Origin: Pedobacter lusitanus
GTDB taxonomy: Bacteria; Bacteroidota; Bacteroidia; Sphingobacteriales; Sphingobacteriaceae
Direction: 5' to 3'
Assembly: GCF_040026395.1 (NCBI RefSeq)
Contig: NZ_CP157278.1
Location: 2,914,001 to 2,978,000 of the forward strand
DNA length: 64,000 bases
Part shown: piece by piece, positions 63,896 through 64,000 of the stretch
Layout of the letters: every line of letters starts with the position of its first letter
Numbering within the stretch: position 1 is the stretch's first letter
The notes under the pieces: model-generated
Told to the model about the DNA's origin: nothing
Database searches by the model: none
What the model saw: the letters and a program-made list of their open reading frames with translations, nothing else
Program-made: the position numbers and the translations under genes

Positions 63896-64000
63896 ATGGA
63901 GTGGAAGAACATTACTGATCTGAATCAGATCAGTGACATAAAAACGCAGGCGGGTTATAGTTTAATTTTCAAACACAGCACCCGTTGTTCAGTGAGTATG
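63896..64000 (+). CDS. ytxJ: YtxJ/BrxC-type monothiol bacilliredoxin (partial)
   Basis: The first 35 residues run to the window edge: MEWKNITDLNQISDIKTQAG, then YSLIFKHSTRCSVSM. The IFKHSTRCSVS block is the active-site region of YtxJ (DUF2847) proteins, whose single cysteine reduces bacillithiol-mixed disulfides. The C-terminal two thirds lie outside the window. With YpdA in the same window, this supports bacillithiol as the low-molecular-weight thiol of the organism. Confidence 0.85.
   Translation, partial: MEWKNITDLNQISDIKTQAGYSLIFKHSTRCSVSM

Overview
The window looks like chromosomal DNA of a Bacteroidota bacterium of the family Sphingobacteriaceae, most like Pedobacter. The reasons are a SusC/SusD pair, a LytS/LytTR pair, many lipoproteins, -7 promoter boxes of the TAnnTTTG type, few Shine-Dalgarno sequences and a GC content near 40 percent. 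The genus is an inference from protein style. There is no insertion sequence, prophage, CRISPR array or rRNA operon. There is one tRNA (Gln, TTG).

Layout. 1-1732: end of an unrecognised gene and a YbdG-like MscS channel. 9327-1729 (minus): a compact NRPS-independent siderophore (NIS) operon encoding a NIS synthetase fused to a GNAT acyltransferase, a second NIS synthetase, a MATE exporter, an acyl carrier protein and an AMP-forming ligase. A 23-bp Fur/PerR-type palindrome sits inside its likely promoter. 9580-12804 (minus): an M1 peptidase, a carboxypeptidase-regulatory-like protein and an ArsC/Spx-like protein. 12944-21275 (plus): a LytS/LytTR two-component pair, then a hybrid kinase with three receivers, a CheR methyltransferase and a second hybrid kinase. 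21283-23765 (minus): pth, rplY, prs and tRNA-Gln. 23997-27062 (plus): a large DUF2723 membrane protein, followed by a decayed HxlR-type regulator fragment. 27346-29936 (minus): accA and a serine carboxypeptidase-like protein.

30023-47770 (minus) is a starch/maltodextrin utilisation locus. In transcription order it encodes a LacI regulator, SusC, SusD, a SusE-like lipoprotein, a GH31 alpha-glucosidase, a GH13 neopullulanase-like enzyme, beta-phosphoglucomutase, a GH65 maltose phosphorylase, a secreted GH13 amylase and an SLC45-like sugar symporter. Glucan is captured and cut outside the cytoplasm, the symporter probably imports maltose, and GH65 plus PgmB convert it to glucose and glucose 6-phosphate. 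LacI-type operator palindromes lie between lacI and susC.

48202-64000 is mostly housekeeping: an M28 peptidase, polyprenyl synthase, the operon tatD-ansA-persulfide dioxygenase/rhodanese-ypdA, two FKBP isomerases, nrnA, ndk, a DUF721 protein, recF, a TPR membrane protein, an astacin-like lipoprotein protease, ribH and the start of ytxJ. YpdA and YtxJ both belong to bacillithiol chemistry, so this organism probably makes bacillithiol and the dioxygenase may act on its persulfide.

The strongest candidate for something undescribed is the siderophore operon. It joins the NIS pathway to a dedicated ligase and carrier protein, and its GNAT domain may take its acyl group from the carrier rather than from CoA. 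The next best are five 11-bp-spaced TTCAGAC repeats upstream of 48202, the operators in front of susC, and the kinase-CheR-kinase unit that lacks CheB and a chemoreceptor.
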